Below, piece by piece: positions 39,701-47,274 of a stretch of 64,000 nt of DNA. The notes below the pieces were generated by a model. That model was not told where the DNA came from, searched no databases, and saw only the letters and a program-made list of their open reading frames with translations. Source of the DNA: Apostichopus japonicus. Taxonomy: Eukaryota > Echinodermata > Holothuroidea > Aspidochirotida > Stichopodidae. The stretch's first letter is position 1, and each line of letters opens with the position of its first letter. Location: contig NC_092569.1 in assembly GCF_037975245.1 (NCBI RefSeq), positions 28,495,668 through 28,559,667 on the forward strand. Reading direction: 5' to 3'. The translations under genes were made by a program, and so were the position numbers.

Positions 39701-42700
39701 TGTCAAATTATAAGCACCAGAAGTGTGCTCTGTACAATAGTAATACACACATTCTCATTGACAGTTATAAAATCCCTTAATATTACGCATTCACACTGGT
39801 CAGCAGAATCATTTTGGACGATTGGTACGGAATTAGTTTGTGATGCAAGGGTCAGAGGTTCTGTTCCTACCTATAGGTCTACATTTGAAGTGGCAGTGAA
39901 TTTGCTAGAAACAAATAAACATCCGTTAGAATAAGAAACAAGTTCTGACACAATAAACTTCAGTAATTTCTAATGTAATTGTGCAACCATGGAGATTGTT
40001 GCAATACATGTCATGGATATTCTTCCCATCGGTCTTTACGTCATCTCTTTACTCTTACTTTTCTTTACTAACTTTGAACCTCCAGAAGTCCACTTGAGAT
40101 CATTACAGTGTTTGATTCCATTGTCTATGAATTGGGGATTGTCAGAGTAGATTCAGAGTAGATGTGTTGCTCTCTTGATATAGATTTAGAGTTTATTACA
40201 AAAGCAATCTGTCTGTCGCAATACTAGGCCCGTTCTCTCCGCAAATGAGGCCAGTTTTGGTTTGTTGAAGTAATCATTCCAAACCAGAGCTGAGCCCAAA
40301 ATCATTGCAGGTGTTTCTGTTCCAAAGCGAATAGTATGGAAGTTTGAAAGTAAGATTCCATTATTTGTAATGGGACAGAGTTAAGACATAAGCAACAGTA
40401 TCCAACATTGGTCTGATTATCTATTACACACACAGACAGCAGAACAGTTTTCATTCATGGTCTGTAACAATCAACTATGGTAGTAGATGGTGAAATTCAC
40501 TTTGCTCTAACATGCCACTTAACAGAAGGGTGAATTACAGTTCAGAATGGATTTAATTTGGAAGCTTATGTTACTGCTCATTCACAGGTCATCCTTCCTT
40601 AGGTTCGTTCTACAAAGAAGTTAAATGCACTTTCACATTGAAATGTTATTGAAAATAATTTGGAATTATTCTTTTCGTTCTTACATTATATACAGGTATT
40701 CCAACGTCGTGTTAATGGTTCCGTTGACTTCTATCGTAACTGGCAGAGCTATAAAGAAGGCTTTGGTGAGCTGGACCATGAGTTTTGGTTGGGAAATGAT
40801 AAGTTGTATTACCTCACCAATCAAGGTGACTATCAACTGCGGATCGATATGGTGAACAAAGATGGAGCTCCATACTACGCAAAGTTTGACTTGTTCCGGA
40901 TCAACGATGAAAGTGACAATTACAAACTGTCTAAACTGGGAAATTACAGTGGAACTGCAGGTTTGTCCAAATTATAGGTTTCTCTCTGTGTTTGTTGTAT
41001 ACAACATCACTGTAGTATTAAATGTCATGTTCTGTTTTTTATTTCTTTGGATGTCGTTTATTTTTCCGGTTCTTTGCTGGAAGCAAAGGAACCTATGCAG
41101 TCAAGTTTGTGTGCGTCTGTGACACTTTGCTGGAAGCAAATGAACCTATGCAGTCAAGTGTGTGTGTTTGTGTGCGTCTGTGACGCTTGCTGAAGTCCGC
41201 CGGTGATGGAGTGATGGATATTTGTCATACTCAATGTGTAGATGTGTTATAATGAGAAGGTCTGCCCACATTTTGTTTCCACCTCAAATGCATTTTGGGA
41301 CACATTCTTTGGGTCCGAATTTGAGGGGCCTATTACTTTTTGAACCAGTTGGGCCCACATTTGTGATCTGTAAAGACATCACATAAATCAAGCATAATTA
41401 GGCCTATTGACAGTAAAAATGCTAATACATCACATGCAGTTCATAAACCGAGCAAAATGACAGTCAGTGCAGCAATGAAAAGACATAGAAACCATGTTCG
41501 TACAGTGACATGCTAAGGTATCACACAAAGACAAGCACAACTTGCTAACAATGATAAGCTGAGATATAACATGACTCAAATACAACAGTGATATGTGATG
41601 TAGACTGTCACAGAGATTTAGCATACATGTTCTGCTATATGATGATATGTAATGTAGACTGTCACAGATTAAGATGCATGTCCTGCTATGTAGTGACATG
41701 TGATGTAGACTGTCACAGAGATTAAGCATAAATGTCCTGCTGTGCTGTGATAGCCTATGTGATATAGACTGTCACAGAGATTTAGCATACATGTTCTGCT
41801 GTACGGTGATATGTGATGTAGACTGTCACAGATTAAAATGCATGTCCTGCTGTGTAGTGACATGTGATGTAGACTGTCACAGAGATTAAGCATAAATGTT
41901 CTGCTGTACGGTGATATGTGATGTAGGCTGTCACAGAGATTTTATAAATACCCTGCTGTGTAGTGATATGTGATGTAGACTGCCACAGAGGTTAAGCATA
42001 AATATCCTGCTGTGTAGTGACACGTTATGTAGACTGTCACAGAGATTTAGCATACATGTTCTGCTGTACGGTGATATGTGATGCAGACTGTCACAGATTA
42101 AGATACATGTCCTGCTGTGTTGTGATATGTGATGTAGACTGTCACAGATATTAAGCATGAATGTCCTGCTGTGTATTGATTTGTGATGTAGACTGTCAAA
42201 GATATTAAGCCTACATGTCCTGCTGTGTAGTATAATGTGATGTAGACTATCACATTGATTAAGCATCAATATCCTGCTGTGTAGTGACATGTGATGTAGA
42301 CTGTCACAGAGATTAAGCATAAATGCCCTGATGTGTAGTATTTATGTGATGTAGACTGTCACAGAGATTAAGCATGAATCTCCCGCTGTGTAGTTATATG
42401 TGATGTAGACTGTCACAGAGATTAAGCATTAATGTCCTGCTGCACATCTAGTGATATGTGATGTAGACTGTCACAGAGATTAAGCATCAATATCCTGCTG
42501 TGTAGTAATATGTGATGTAGACTGTCACAGAGATTAAGCATCAATATCCTGCTGTGTAGTAATATGTGATGTAGACTGTCACAGAGATTAAGCATTAATG
42601 TCCTGCTGCACATCTAGTGATATGTGATGTAGACTGTCACAGAGATTAAGCATCAATATCCTGCTGTGTAGTTATATGTGATGTAGACTGTCACAGAGAT

Positions 42701-44416
42701 TAAGCATATATGTCCTGCTGTGTAGTGATATTTGTGATGTAGGCTGTCACAGAGATTCAGCATGGATGTCCTGCTGTGTAGTAATATTTGATGTATGCTG
42801 TCACAGAGATTAAACATAAGGTCAAAGTTCATTTGAGGTCAATAGCTCCTGGTTAACTTAGTAGTGTAAACTTTGCACTTACAGACTTAGAAGTGGAATG
42901 TAGATTTGCTTAAAATGAGTAACCCTTATTGGTTGTAAAGAGGTAAAAAGTCATTGAGGTCAACATTGATAAGTACTGAAGACTTTGTACCCAGGCTCAC
43001 ATGGTGTTAACTTGGATGCGTCTCACACATTGTATGTAAGTTGCCCTTGGTGAGTACAAAACCTACTAATACTGTCAAAGATCAAAGGTCATTAAGGTCA
43101 GCATGGATCAAAATCTTGTAGCACCGCTCAGCTAAGTGGTAAAAATGTGGATGAATCAAATTATATGAATTTCTTATTTGGTATATTTTGGAATTGTTGA
43201 TGCCAACTCAGTGGTGCCAATTTGAATGAATGTGGCATTGACTTGGTTGTTATTAAGTTCATTATGTAAACCTTTTTTAACATGGAGTTTATTTGGCAGG
43301 GATTCACCAAACTGTTTTGGTTTGTGGTTCAAATGTTTTTTGTTGAAAAATGGAGATTCTTCAATTATATATTACCCCAACGTTTAGGGCTAGAGTATGT
43401 TTTTATTTTATAGTCTCTGTAGGTGTCAGGTTTATGTTGACTACTATATATATGTACTGTATAGTATTGAGATAAATTGTCATCCGTAGTTACAGAACAT
43501 GCTGCAAGGTTGTAAGAATAATAGTTGTGAAACAGAGGGAGTTACATTACAATATACAAATTAAACTTTGCTTTATTGGAACTCAATTGTGTTGTGACGG
43601 ACGTACAATTTGCAGATGTAAATCCATCATAAAAAAAATGTCCATCACACAAGAACTTTGCGAAAATATCCCATGAAGGTGATCAAATTTAAATTTGATT
43701 TTACTGCTTATTCTAGTTTAAGGTCTTATTAACATGATACATGTAAGCTTTTAATTGTTTAACATTCCATATCCCAGCGATCTACAATAAGATTTATGAT
43801 CTGAAAAAAAAAATCACTTTTTCTACGTACGTCCGTCACCGGGTGTTTTTTTTTAACAATTTTGTGCGGCTTATAAGGAGGTAAAAAATAAAAACCCCAC
43901 AGCATAATATTGGAAGGCAGATGACACACAATGTCCAAATTAAAAGTTATCTCATATAAATACTCATTGAGATATGAACCAATAAACTATCCGAAATGTA
44001 CGTCCGAGTTTACGGAACTGCCCAGATTCAACTTAATATATCCAATCATATTTACTAATTGTTTAATGTGTCTATATTGTGATAGGTCCCTTAATTGTGA
44101 TGGATTGTAGTTTAAGGGAATATCTTTACTTGTTTAATACACAGACACAGATGGAGGTCCCCCTAGTGGTCATGCTTTGAGTTCTCATCTTAACTCTGCC
44201 TTCACTACCTTTGACAGGGACAATGATATAGCAGCTGGCAGTATTAACTGTGCTGATAGTAACCATGGTGCCTGGTGGTACGAGAGCTGTGCAGTATCTA
44301 ACCTCAATGGTGACTACATGGCAGCAGATGATGCTCTTTCAAGCATATACTGGTATGAGCTACCTGGAGGTCAATATAACATCAAATACACAGAAATGAA
44401 GATAAGACCCATCTAG
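9636..44416 (+). CDS. secreted fibrinogen-related protein with tandem Thr-rich cassette exons (15-exon model)
   Basis: Predicted secreted protein of 561 aa, probably a lectin-like pattern-recognition factor as in other invertebrate fibrinogen-related proteins. Coding exons: 9636-9726, 15969-16037, nine 87-nt cassettes (18029, 19679, 20639, 21604, 25333, 26287, 27784, 28732 and 29683), 31052-31128, 37487-37615, 40696-40960 and 44145-44416. All introns are GT-AG, all phases match, and the sum is 1,686 nt, an exact multiple of three. Order: signal peptide (aa 1-30), Pro-rich linker (31-53), nine 29-aa Thr/Ser repeats (54-314), diverged repeat (315-340), fibrinogen C-terminal domain (about 341-560, normal length). 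No coiled coil or collagen segment is seen. The Thr/Ser stalk is likely O-glycosylated (inference). No AATAAA occurs in the first kilobase after the stop; one lies at 46947. Cassette number in the mRNA cannot be told from DNA. Confidence 0.85.
9727..13045 (+). other. intron 1, left part: no recognisable feature
   Basis: AT-rich intron. ORFs at 11400-12864 on both strands have no recognisable motif and ordinary intronic composition. Short C-runs occur at about 10055. No repeat family is recognised. Confidence 0.5.
13054..13537. mobile_element. hAT-type MITE, family B (in intron 1)
   Basis: TIRs read CAGGCATGAGACT on the left and CAGGGATGAGACT inward on the right (12 of 13 match). The 8-bp TSD CTACAGTC is exact at 13046-13053 and 13538-13545. 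The interior has a T-rich (ATTTTTTATTT)n stretch. It also has a GGGGAGGGGGACACCCCCTC block shared with the family A MITEs, which suggests related or recombined elements. Confidence 0.85.
14440..15081 (+). pseudogene. hAT transposase relic (C-terminal dimerisation region)
   Basis: The part from about 14611 encodes an alpha-helical hAT-like segment (KISDQLVKTNTSDIDFPQFD). After a frame change it reads STASAERSFSTQRLLKNYLR (about 14879-14938), the hallmark of the hAT C-terminal dimerisation domain. After another frame change comes a tail of the HK..TDDLDLTEVAKDF..RNEHR type up to about 15081. At least two frameshifts and a TGA separate these blocks, and no catalytic N-terminal part is present. 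It is a dead fragment within intron 1 of the fibrinogen-related gene. Resemblance is to the vertebrate/invertebrate ZMYM-type hAT proteins (family knowledge, not searched). Confidence 0.75.
15370..15732. mobile_element. hAT-type MITE, family A, copy 1
   Basis: A 363-bp element starting CAAGGGCGTAGGAACC and ending in the complement of CATTGGCGTAGGAAGG. The exact 8-bp TSD CTGAAAAC lies at 15362-15369 and 15733-15740. The interior has G/C-runs and two related ~70-bp internal phrases (GCACCAAATTGCATCTRAGGCCA). ORFs across it are noise. Confidence 0.9.
15969..16037 (+). CDS. exon 2: short Pro-rich linker
   Basis: A 69-nt exon, phase 1 on both sides, between acceptor TTCAACAG and donor GAAG|GTAAGT. 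It encodes AARYNPGPCPGAAPKPSDHV and TKE, which includes one Cys. It follows directly from exon 1 in frame. The support is splice signals, phase and the continued absence of stops; no domain is known. Confidence 0.65.
16038..18010 (+). other. intron 2: no recognisable feature
   Basis: AT-rich with scattered G- or C-runs at about 16138, 16340 and 16561 that look like old MITE debris; no TSD could be found. Nothing else is supported. Confidence 0.5.
18029..18115 (+). CDS. exon 3: Thr-rich cassette 1
   Basis: An 87-nt, phase 1-1 exon between ACTGATAG and GAAG|GTACAG. The variant begins ATNMYSSKPVETTPKQ; this is the only copy with Met in place of Leu at position 4. Confidence 0.75.
18890..19560. 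repeat. ~690-bp insertion specific to the first cassette unit
   Basis: Compared with the other units, the sequence between TGTACTGGTATA and TATACATATATACCTGC is longer by about 690 bp. No TIRs, TSD or ORF identify it. Confidence 0.45.
19679..19765 (+). CDS. exon 4: Thr-rich cassette 2
   Basis: Same boundaries and phase as the other cassettes. It carries Gly-to-Asp in the TTGST segment (TTDST). Confidence 0.75.
20639..20725 (+). CDS. exon 5: Thr-rich cassette 3
   Basis: Same boundaries and phase. Variant NLSSSKPVETTPKQTSSGE; identical in sequence to cassette 4. Confidence 0.75.
21604..21690 (+). CDS. exon 6: Thr-rich cassette 4
   Basis: Same boundaries and phase. Its intron is interrupted 21 bp after the exon by Harbinger-like MITE copy A. 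Confidence 0.75.
21712..22181. mobile_element. Harbinger-like MITE, copy A
   Basis: A 470-bp element with imperfect TIRs (GGGTAGCATACGCCCATTA on the left; GGTGGCATACTCCTATTA inward on the right), flanked by TTA at both ends. The empty site is visible in other cassette units as GATGTTAGGTATG, which confirms a 3-bp TTA duplication, typical of PIF/Harbinger. It has no transposase. Copies B and C sit at the same unit position, so the insertion happened before unit duplication. Confidence 0.85.
22190..23997. other. 1.8-kb unique insert between two MITE copies
   Basis: This sequence replaces the expected rest of one cassette unit and the exon of the next. It contains ORFs on both strands (22442-22699 +, 23077-23355 -, 23490-23792 +) of unknown type. 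The minus one reads like a protein fragment (CFESYLANNPQRYGFSAP) but matches no family I know. It ends in a perfect hairpin at the junction with MITE copy B. Confidence 0.45.
23956..23997. repeat. perfect 19-bp inverted repeat with 4-nt loop
   Basis: The arms AAAAATTTGGCATTTTTGC and its exact complement are separated by TAAA. It lies exactly at the breakpoint where the truncated MITE copy B starts (23998). Confidence 0.95.
23998..24413. mobile_element. Harbinger-like MITE, copy B (left end missing)
   Basis: Homologous to copy A from its GTAATGTGGTCTC phrase to the right terminus, followed by TTAGGTATGCAAGGG, the normal cassette-intron sequence. About 55 bp at the left, and the adjacent cassette exon, are lost. 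Confidence 0.85.
25333..25419 (+). CDS. exon 7: Thr-rich cassette 5
   Basis: Same boundaries and phase. Variant NLYSSKPVETTPKQTSSGE. The preceding acceptor tract is TTTCACATTTATTTTGACC. Confidence 0.75.
26287..26373 (+). CDS. exon 8: Thr-rich cassette 6
   Basis: Same boundaries and phase. Lys-to-Met variant (ETTPMQTTSSE). MITE copy C follows in its intron. Confidence 0.75.
26395..26862. mobile_element. Harbinger-like MITE, copy C
   Basis: A 468-bp full copy flanked by TTA at 26392-26394 and 26863-26865, at the same position in the cassette unit as copy A. Confidence 0.85.
27784..27870 (+). CDS. exon 9: Thr-rich cassette 7
   Basis: Same boundaries and phase. It encodes the same peptide as cassette 5, with one silent change (GGCTCAACT). 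Confidence 0.75.
28732..28818 (+). CDS. exon 10: Thr-rich cassette 8
   Basis: Same boundaries and phase. Variant ETTPMQTTGSE. Confidence 0.75.
29683..29769 (+). CDS. exon 11: Thr-rich cassette 9
   Basis: Same boundaries and phase. Variant NLSSS with PMQTTSSE. A ~50-bp insertion follows its donor, and the unit homology ends near 29970. Confidence 0.75.
30643..30708. repeat. (ATT)n microsatellite
   Basis: About 21 uninterrupted ATT triplets inside the intron before exon 12. Confidence 0.97.
31052..31128 (+). CDS. exon 12: diverged cassette and phase adaptor
   Basis: A 77-nt exon after acceptor CTTATGATAG with donor GAG|GTGAGA. It keeps the cassette core (SVGTTPKQTTTGG) but then diverges to DCPRDDPSIE. 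It enters in phase 1 and leaves in phase 0. The fibrinogen exon 13 is open only in phase 0, so this exon must be included for any cassette combination to reach the domain. The added Cys could pair within the fibrinogen region (inference). Confidence 0.75.
31412..31708 (-). CDS. uncharacterised 98-aa ORF inside intron
   Basis: Unrecognised. An uninterrupted minus-strand ORF from ATG 31708 with fairly even amino acid use (for example NYVTWDGRSTSSYNVHSMNR). No signal peptide, membrane segment or known motif is seen. It could be a nested gene fragment, a retroposed exon or chance. Confidence 0.2.
   Translation of the reverse strand: MRKDNYVTWDGRSTSSYNVHSMNRHFVWVNSGNKNMLMTGYFESNSSQNSDDSKLYYKPNVLIGTTDSVDDAKIHVMYFKCQSQHQAFSSTKTDIISE
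32220..33368 (+). pseudogene. LINE ORF1 (gag-like, CCHC zinc knuckles), frameshifted
   Basis: Starts MATPNPPITDPLDENLNLFD, and the first frame closes at 32577. Farther on (about 32883-33050) come three knuckles: CFKCQLFGHTHHSC, CLRCGKNHRVKDC and CANCSGTHAALYKGC. The final stop overlaps the ORF2 start. ORF1 proteins of this group bind the element RNA. At least two frame breaks lie between 32560 and 32880. Confidence 0.75.
33365..36503 (+). pseudogene. LINE ORF2 (AP endonuclease + reverse transcriptase), frameshifted and interrupted
   Basis: The N-terminal endonuclease region begins near SIKFLHLNINSILPK and continues through GGVLIAVKNN and ISYYSPP, with stops at about 33487 and 33747. The longest intact piece, 33840-35210 (456 aa), carries the RT fingers (YRPISLLPALGKIFERII; SQSGFRTHKST). 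A single-base frameshift near 35190 moves the frame. RT motifs GTPQGAVLSPLL (about 35338) and YADD (about 35431) follow intact. The MITE at 35606-35970 splits the protein before its C-terminal thumb/tail, which resumes to TAA 36503. The catalytic YADD is kept, but the protein cannot be made whole. Confidence 0.85.
35606..35970. mobile_element. hAT-type MITE, family A, copy 2 (nested in LINE ORF2)
   Basis: A 365-bp element with CAAGGGCGTAGG / CAGTGGCGTAGG ends and the exact 8-bp TSD ACCGTAAC (35598-35605 and 35971-35978). Removing one TSD and the element restores LINE frame continuity across the site, which independently proves the boundaries. Confidence 0.95.
37487..37615 (+). CDS. exon 13: fibrinogen domain, N-terminal part
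   Basis: A 129-nt, phase 0-0 exon. It encodes HCLDWFNAGC, TYTIKPTNWNG, PPFEVFC and NMTDGGGWT, the classic start of a fibrinogen C-terminal domain, with the first Cys pair (HC..VFC). The extra Cys in NAGC is unusual. NMT is a possible N-glycosylation site. Its last 25 bp and donor form the core of the minisatellite that follows. Confidence 0.9.
37601..39650 (+). repeat. 28-copy minisatellite carrying exon end and 5' splice site
   Basis: Units of 71-77 bp each contain ATATGACTGACGGAGGAGGA followed by TGGACG|GTAAGT or TGGACT|GTAAGT, that is, the last ~25 coding bases of exon 13 plus its donor, then TAGTATGACATCCTATAG and a TA-rich spacer. The first unit is the real exon end; the 28th has a degraded donor. 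Reading past the first donor hits TGA within five codons. Minus-strand ORFs here are artefacts. Confidence 0.95.
40696..40960 (+). CDS. exon 14: fibrinogen domain, central part
   Basis: A 265-nt exon, phase 0 to 1. It begins VFQRRVNGSVDFYRNWQSYK and continues through GFGELDHEFWLGNDKLYYLT, LRIDMVNKDG and YKLSKLGNYSGTAG. These are the most conserved fibrinogen-domain blocks (FQRR.dGs.dF.r.W..Y..GFG....EFWLGn). The acceptor is ATATACAG and the donor G|GTTTGT. Confidence 0.95.
41073..41186. repeat. 53/61-bp tandem duplication
   Basis: TTTGCTGGAAGCAAAGGAAC ... GTGTGCGTCTGTGAC occurs twice head to tail directly after exon 14. Confidence 0.85.
41590..42820. repeat. ~54-bp minisatellite, about 23 copies (intron 14)
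   Basis: The unit is TGATATGTGATGTAGACTGT followed by CACAGAGATTAAGCATAAATG and TCCTGCTGTGTAG, repeated with substitutions and small indels. Minus-strand ORFs (MLNLCDSLHHISLHSR-type repeats) are shadows of a unit length near a multiple of three. Confidence 0.95.
42830..44140 (+). other. remainder of intron 14, with GACGGACGTAC motifs
   Basis: Noncoding. GTGACGGACGTAC (about 43595), GTACGTCCGTCAC (about 43827) and GTACGTCCGAG (about 43999) recur in both orientations; see findings. Confidence 0.4.
44145..44416 (+). CDS. exon 15: fibrinogen domain, C-terminal part and stop
   Basis: Enters in phase 1 and ends at TAG 44414-44416. It encodes FDRDNDIAAGSINCADSNHG with the Asp-rich calcium site (DRDND), then AWWYESCAVSNLNGDY with the second Cys pair (NCA..ESC), and ends YTEMKIRPI, the usual fibrinogen-domain terminus. 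The Ca site supports ligand binding of acetylated sugars by analogy with ficolins and tachylectins (family knowledge). Confidence 0.95.
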
Positions 44417-45320
44417 ATACGGTTCTTTCCACTAAGTACTTGATAAGAGGATCAAAACTAACAAACACACTGGAGTTCAGCAAATATATCATCCATATCA
44501 GCAAACAGAAATGTCACAGATAACCCAAATTCAACCCCCAGCTCCTCAAAACTACTCTAAACAGACACAGACACACCCAGGTGTGTTTTACATTCAGACT
44601 GAGGACCCAGGTGTTTCTTCCACTCTTCACGTACCATAACCTTGACAATACCCCTTAACAATGACATTTTTCTGAGGACCTGTTGATTCTTTTCATCTGA
44701 GGACTTGCAATTTCTTTGTTTTTAGAAAAGAAAACAAGTACAGACACACATATTCTTATGTATTATTATCAGTCATGAGACAATGATATTATGTACTATT
44801 GTGTAAACAGGTATAAGTTCAGATACGTTTCTCATTAACAATAGTTATTACCCATATCATGGCATGGGATGGAATATTGGATGGGATAGTCTGTTGGAAT
44901 TCAACATGCATTTCTCACAAAAAGTTACATCTTAAAAGGTTGTGTTGCTGAATCAAATGCAGAGAATTTTTTTTCTTTCTTCTAAGTATAGTTTATCTAA
45001 GCGTTAATAGATTGCATAATATGGTTTTACACAGAATTTATTATCTTGGCTCTCTGTATTCCATTTGAATTACTGTTTACATATTCATGTTCGATTTTTA
45101 TTGAGAATTGATTAGTAAACAACTTTCCATCAGATGAAGGGGCACTCCAGCATTTTGACAGAGGGCAATGTCGTATATTAGTCCTGAATCAAATTAACTC
45201 AATAGCCAGATCAGCTTGGTTATAGACGCACTGGGTGATTCACTAGTTCAATGTGTTATGTAGATAAGCTGCTAATGAATACTGGGTTGGGTAAGGATGA
45301 TTACCGAAGGTATGTTAATA
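44417..45320 (+). other. probable 3' UTR / downstream sequence
   Basis: AT-rich with no ORF. No canonical AATAAA was found in this interval; the first is at 46947, so the poly(A) site is unresolved. Confidence 0.35.
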
Positions 45321-45324
45321 TGCA

Positions 45325-46600
45325 TGATTACATGGGTTAGGAATGTATGATTATGTAAGATAGTAGCATTTGCAATTTCATGAGGATCACTTATAGAGAC
45401 ATCGTCGTCAAGTCAAGTCAAGTTGTTAGGGTAATTGAAAAACTTTTACCATTGTTTAAAATAGTGTTTATGTTTAGAGCTGTTGAATATGCATACATGT
45501 ATAATGTTTTCTCTTTGCTATGCGCATACTGTGATTGAGGATATCTCGATATTTGGTGAAGGACTCTCTGTTAACTTGATTTGGTGACTTTAAGTAAGTC
45601 TTGTACAGTTTATTCTTACGTTTAATTGAGACAAGGAGTCCATTTGTAATCCAAGGTTGATTATTCTTTAGCCTTTGCCGTACTCTATACAGTGGGAAGC
45701 AGTCTGAATAAGACTGGCTAAAACTATTATTGAAGGTATTAAATGCACTGTTTGTGTCCTTTGCCAGAAAAACTTCACTCCAATCAGTGCTAGATATACA
45801 GGAGGCAAAATGTTGGATATTATGTTCAGAATAATTGCGAGAGTAAATTGGAGCATAACCAGGAACAGTACTTGACTTCAAAATAGAGTGTAAAAAAATA
45901 GGAAAATGATCACTGATATCAGTTGTGAAAACACCAACATGATTCACCTTAGCACCAGCATTGGTATTATTTAAGTTTTTAAGTATATTATCAATAAGAG
46001 AAGAACTGTTTGTAGTGACTCTAGTGGGCTTGCTAATAGTTGGGTGAAAGCCACAGGCAGTGAGGTTACTAAGGAAATAGTTATCGGCTGGTTTACAAAG
46101 ATCAATATTAAAGTCTCCAGCAGCAGAAATATCACTTAAAATATCATTATGTAAGATAGGTAAGTAGTTTATGATAACATGGATTAAAAATGTGTGGTTA
46201 TGTAAGATAGGTAAGTAATTTATGATTACATGGATTAGCAATGTATGATTATGTAAGATAGGTTAGTAGTTTATGATAACATGGATTTAGAATGTATCAT
46301 TATATAAGATAGGTAAGTAGTTTATTATGACATGGATTAGGAATGTATGATTAAATTAAGATAGGTAATTAATTTATGATTACATGGATTAGGAGTGTAT
46401 GATTATGTAAGGTAGGTAAGTAATTTATGATTACATGGATTAGTATTGTATGATTATGTAAGATAGGTTAGTAGTTTATGATAACATGGATTAGGAATGT
46501 ATGATTATGTAAGATAGGTAAGTAATTTATGATTACATGGATTAGGAATGTATGATTTTGTAAGATAGGTAACCAGTTCATGATTACCTCAGTGTGTTAA
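45325..46600. repeat. ~50-bp minisatellite split by a LINE fragment
   Basis: The unit is GATTATGTAAGATAGGTAAG followed by TAGTTTATGATTACATGG and ATTAGGAATGTAT. One to two copies lie at 45325-45367 and about nine at 46145-46580, with the LINE endonuclease fragment between them. Confidence 0.85.
45474..46143 (-). pseudogene. CR1/L2-like LINE endonuclease fragment
   Basis: One open frame on the minus strand carries the C-terminal half of an apurinic-like endonuclease: AAGDFNIDLCKPADNYF, SSSLIDNILKNLNN and TDISDHFPIF, then the linker toward RT ending near RIAKRKHYTCMHIQQL. The N-terminal endonuclease half and all of RT are missing. The 255-aa ORF has its first ~35 residues from the flanking minisatellite, so its ATG is not the element start. 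Confidence 0.8.
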
Positions 46601-47274
46601 TGATTATTCAGAAGGGAGGTAAACAGTTTATGATTACATCAGTTGATGATTATGTGAAGTTGTTAAAACTATTACATCAGTTGGGTTATGTAAAGGATAT
46701 AAGACTAGTGATAATATATTTGTTTGTTTAGAATGAGAATTTGCGGTATTGTTTCATGTTGGTTTAAAGGTCACATTTGCAGCATTGTGTATCTATATTA
46801 TACAGAGTCCATCATACTGCTGTCTCTACACAGCCCGGGCTTTAAAGCAGTTGATTGCACTGTGCAGCATGTTTCATTTAAGATATTATAATCATCATTG
46901 TGTATGTGTGTATTTATCTATGTGTTACTTAGTGCAAGATTCATTGAATAAATGTAGCATGATAATTATCAATACTACTTCTGTCCATGTTCTTTGGTTA
47001 CTTGTTCCGTCCATTTTCAGGAAGTCATCATCAGGGGCAGACTGACCCATGACCTAGACCCTTGGGCAAAAACGGTCATCACGCCAGTGTTGTAAAAAGC
47101 AATGCTCAATTAACTAAACTTTCAGGTATATAGAAATAACAAAATGACTTGAGTCAATGAACTGGTGCCAGGAAAATCTCTGATAATTGCTTGTCCTTAG
47201 AAAAGAGGTTTCTCAATACCACTCTCTAGTATGCCCACTCGCCCAGAACCATAGCCAGAAATAAACAGGTGATG

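Noticed and set aside
41430-42613. Minus-strand repeat proteins rich in Cys/His (LCDSLHHISLHSR)
   Set aside because: Artefacts of the ~54-bp minisatellite within an intron; no start context, no flanking exons.
37601-42820. CRISPR-like arrays
   Set aside because: Units are full tandem repeats without unique spacers of fixed length, in an animal intron.
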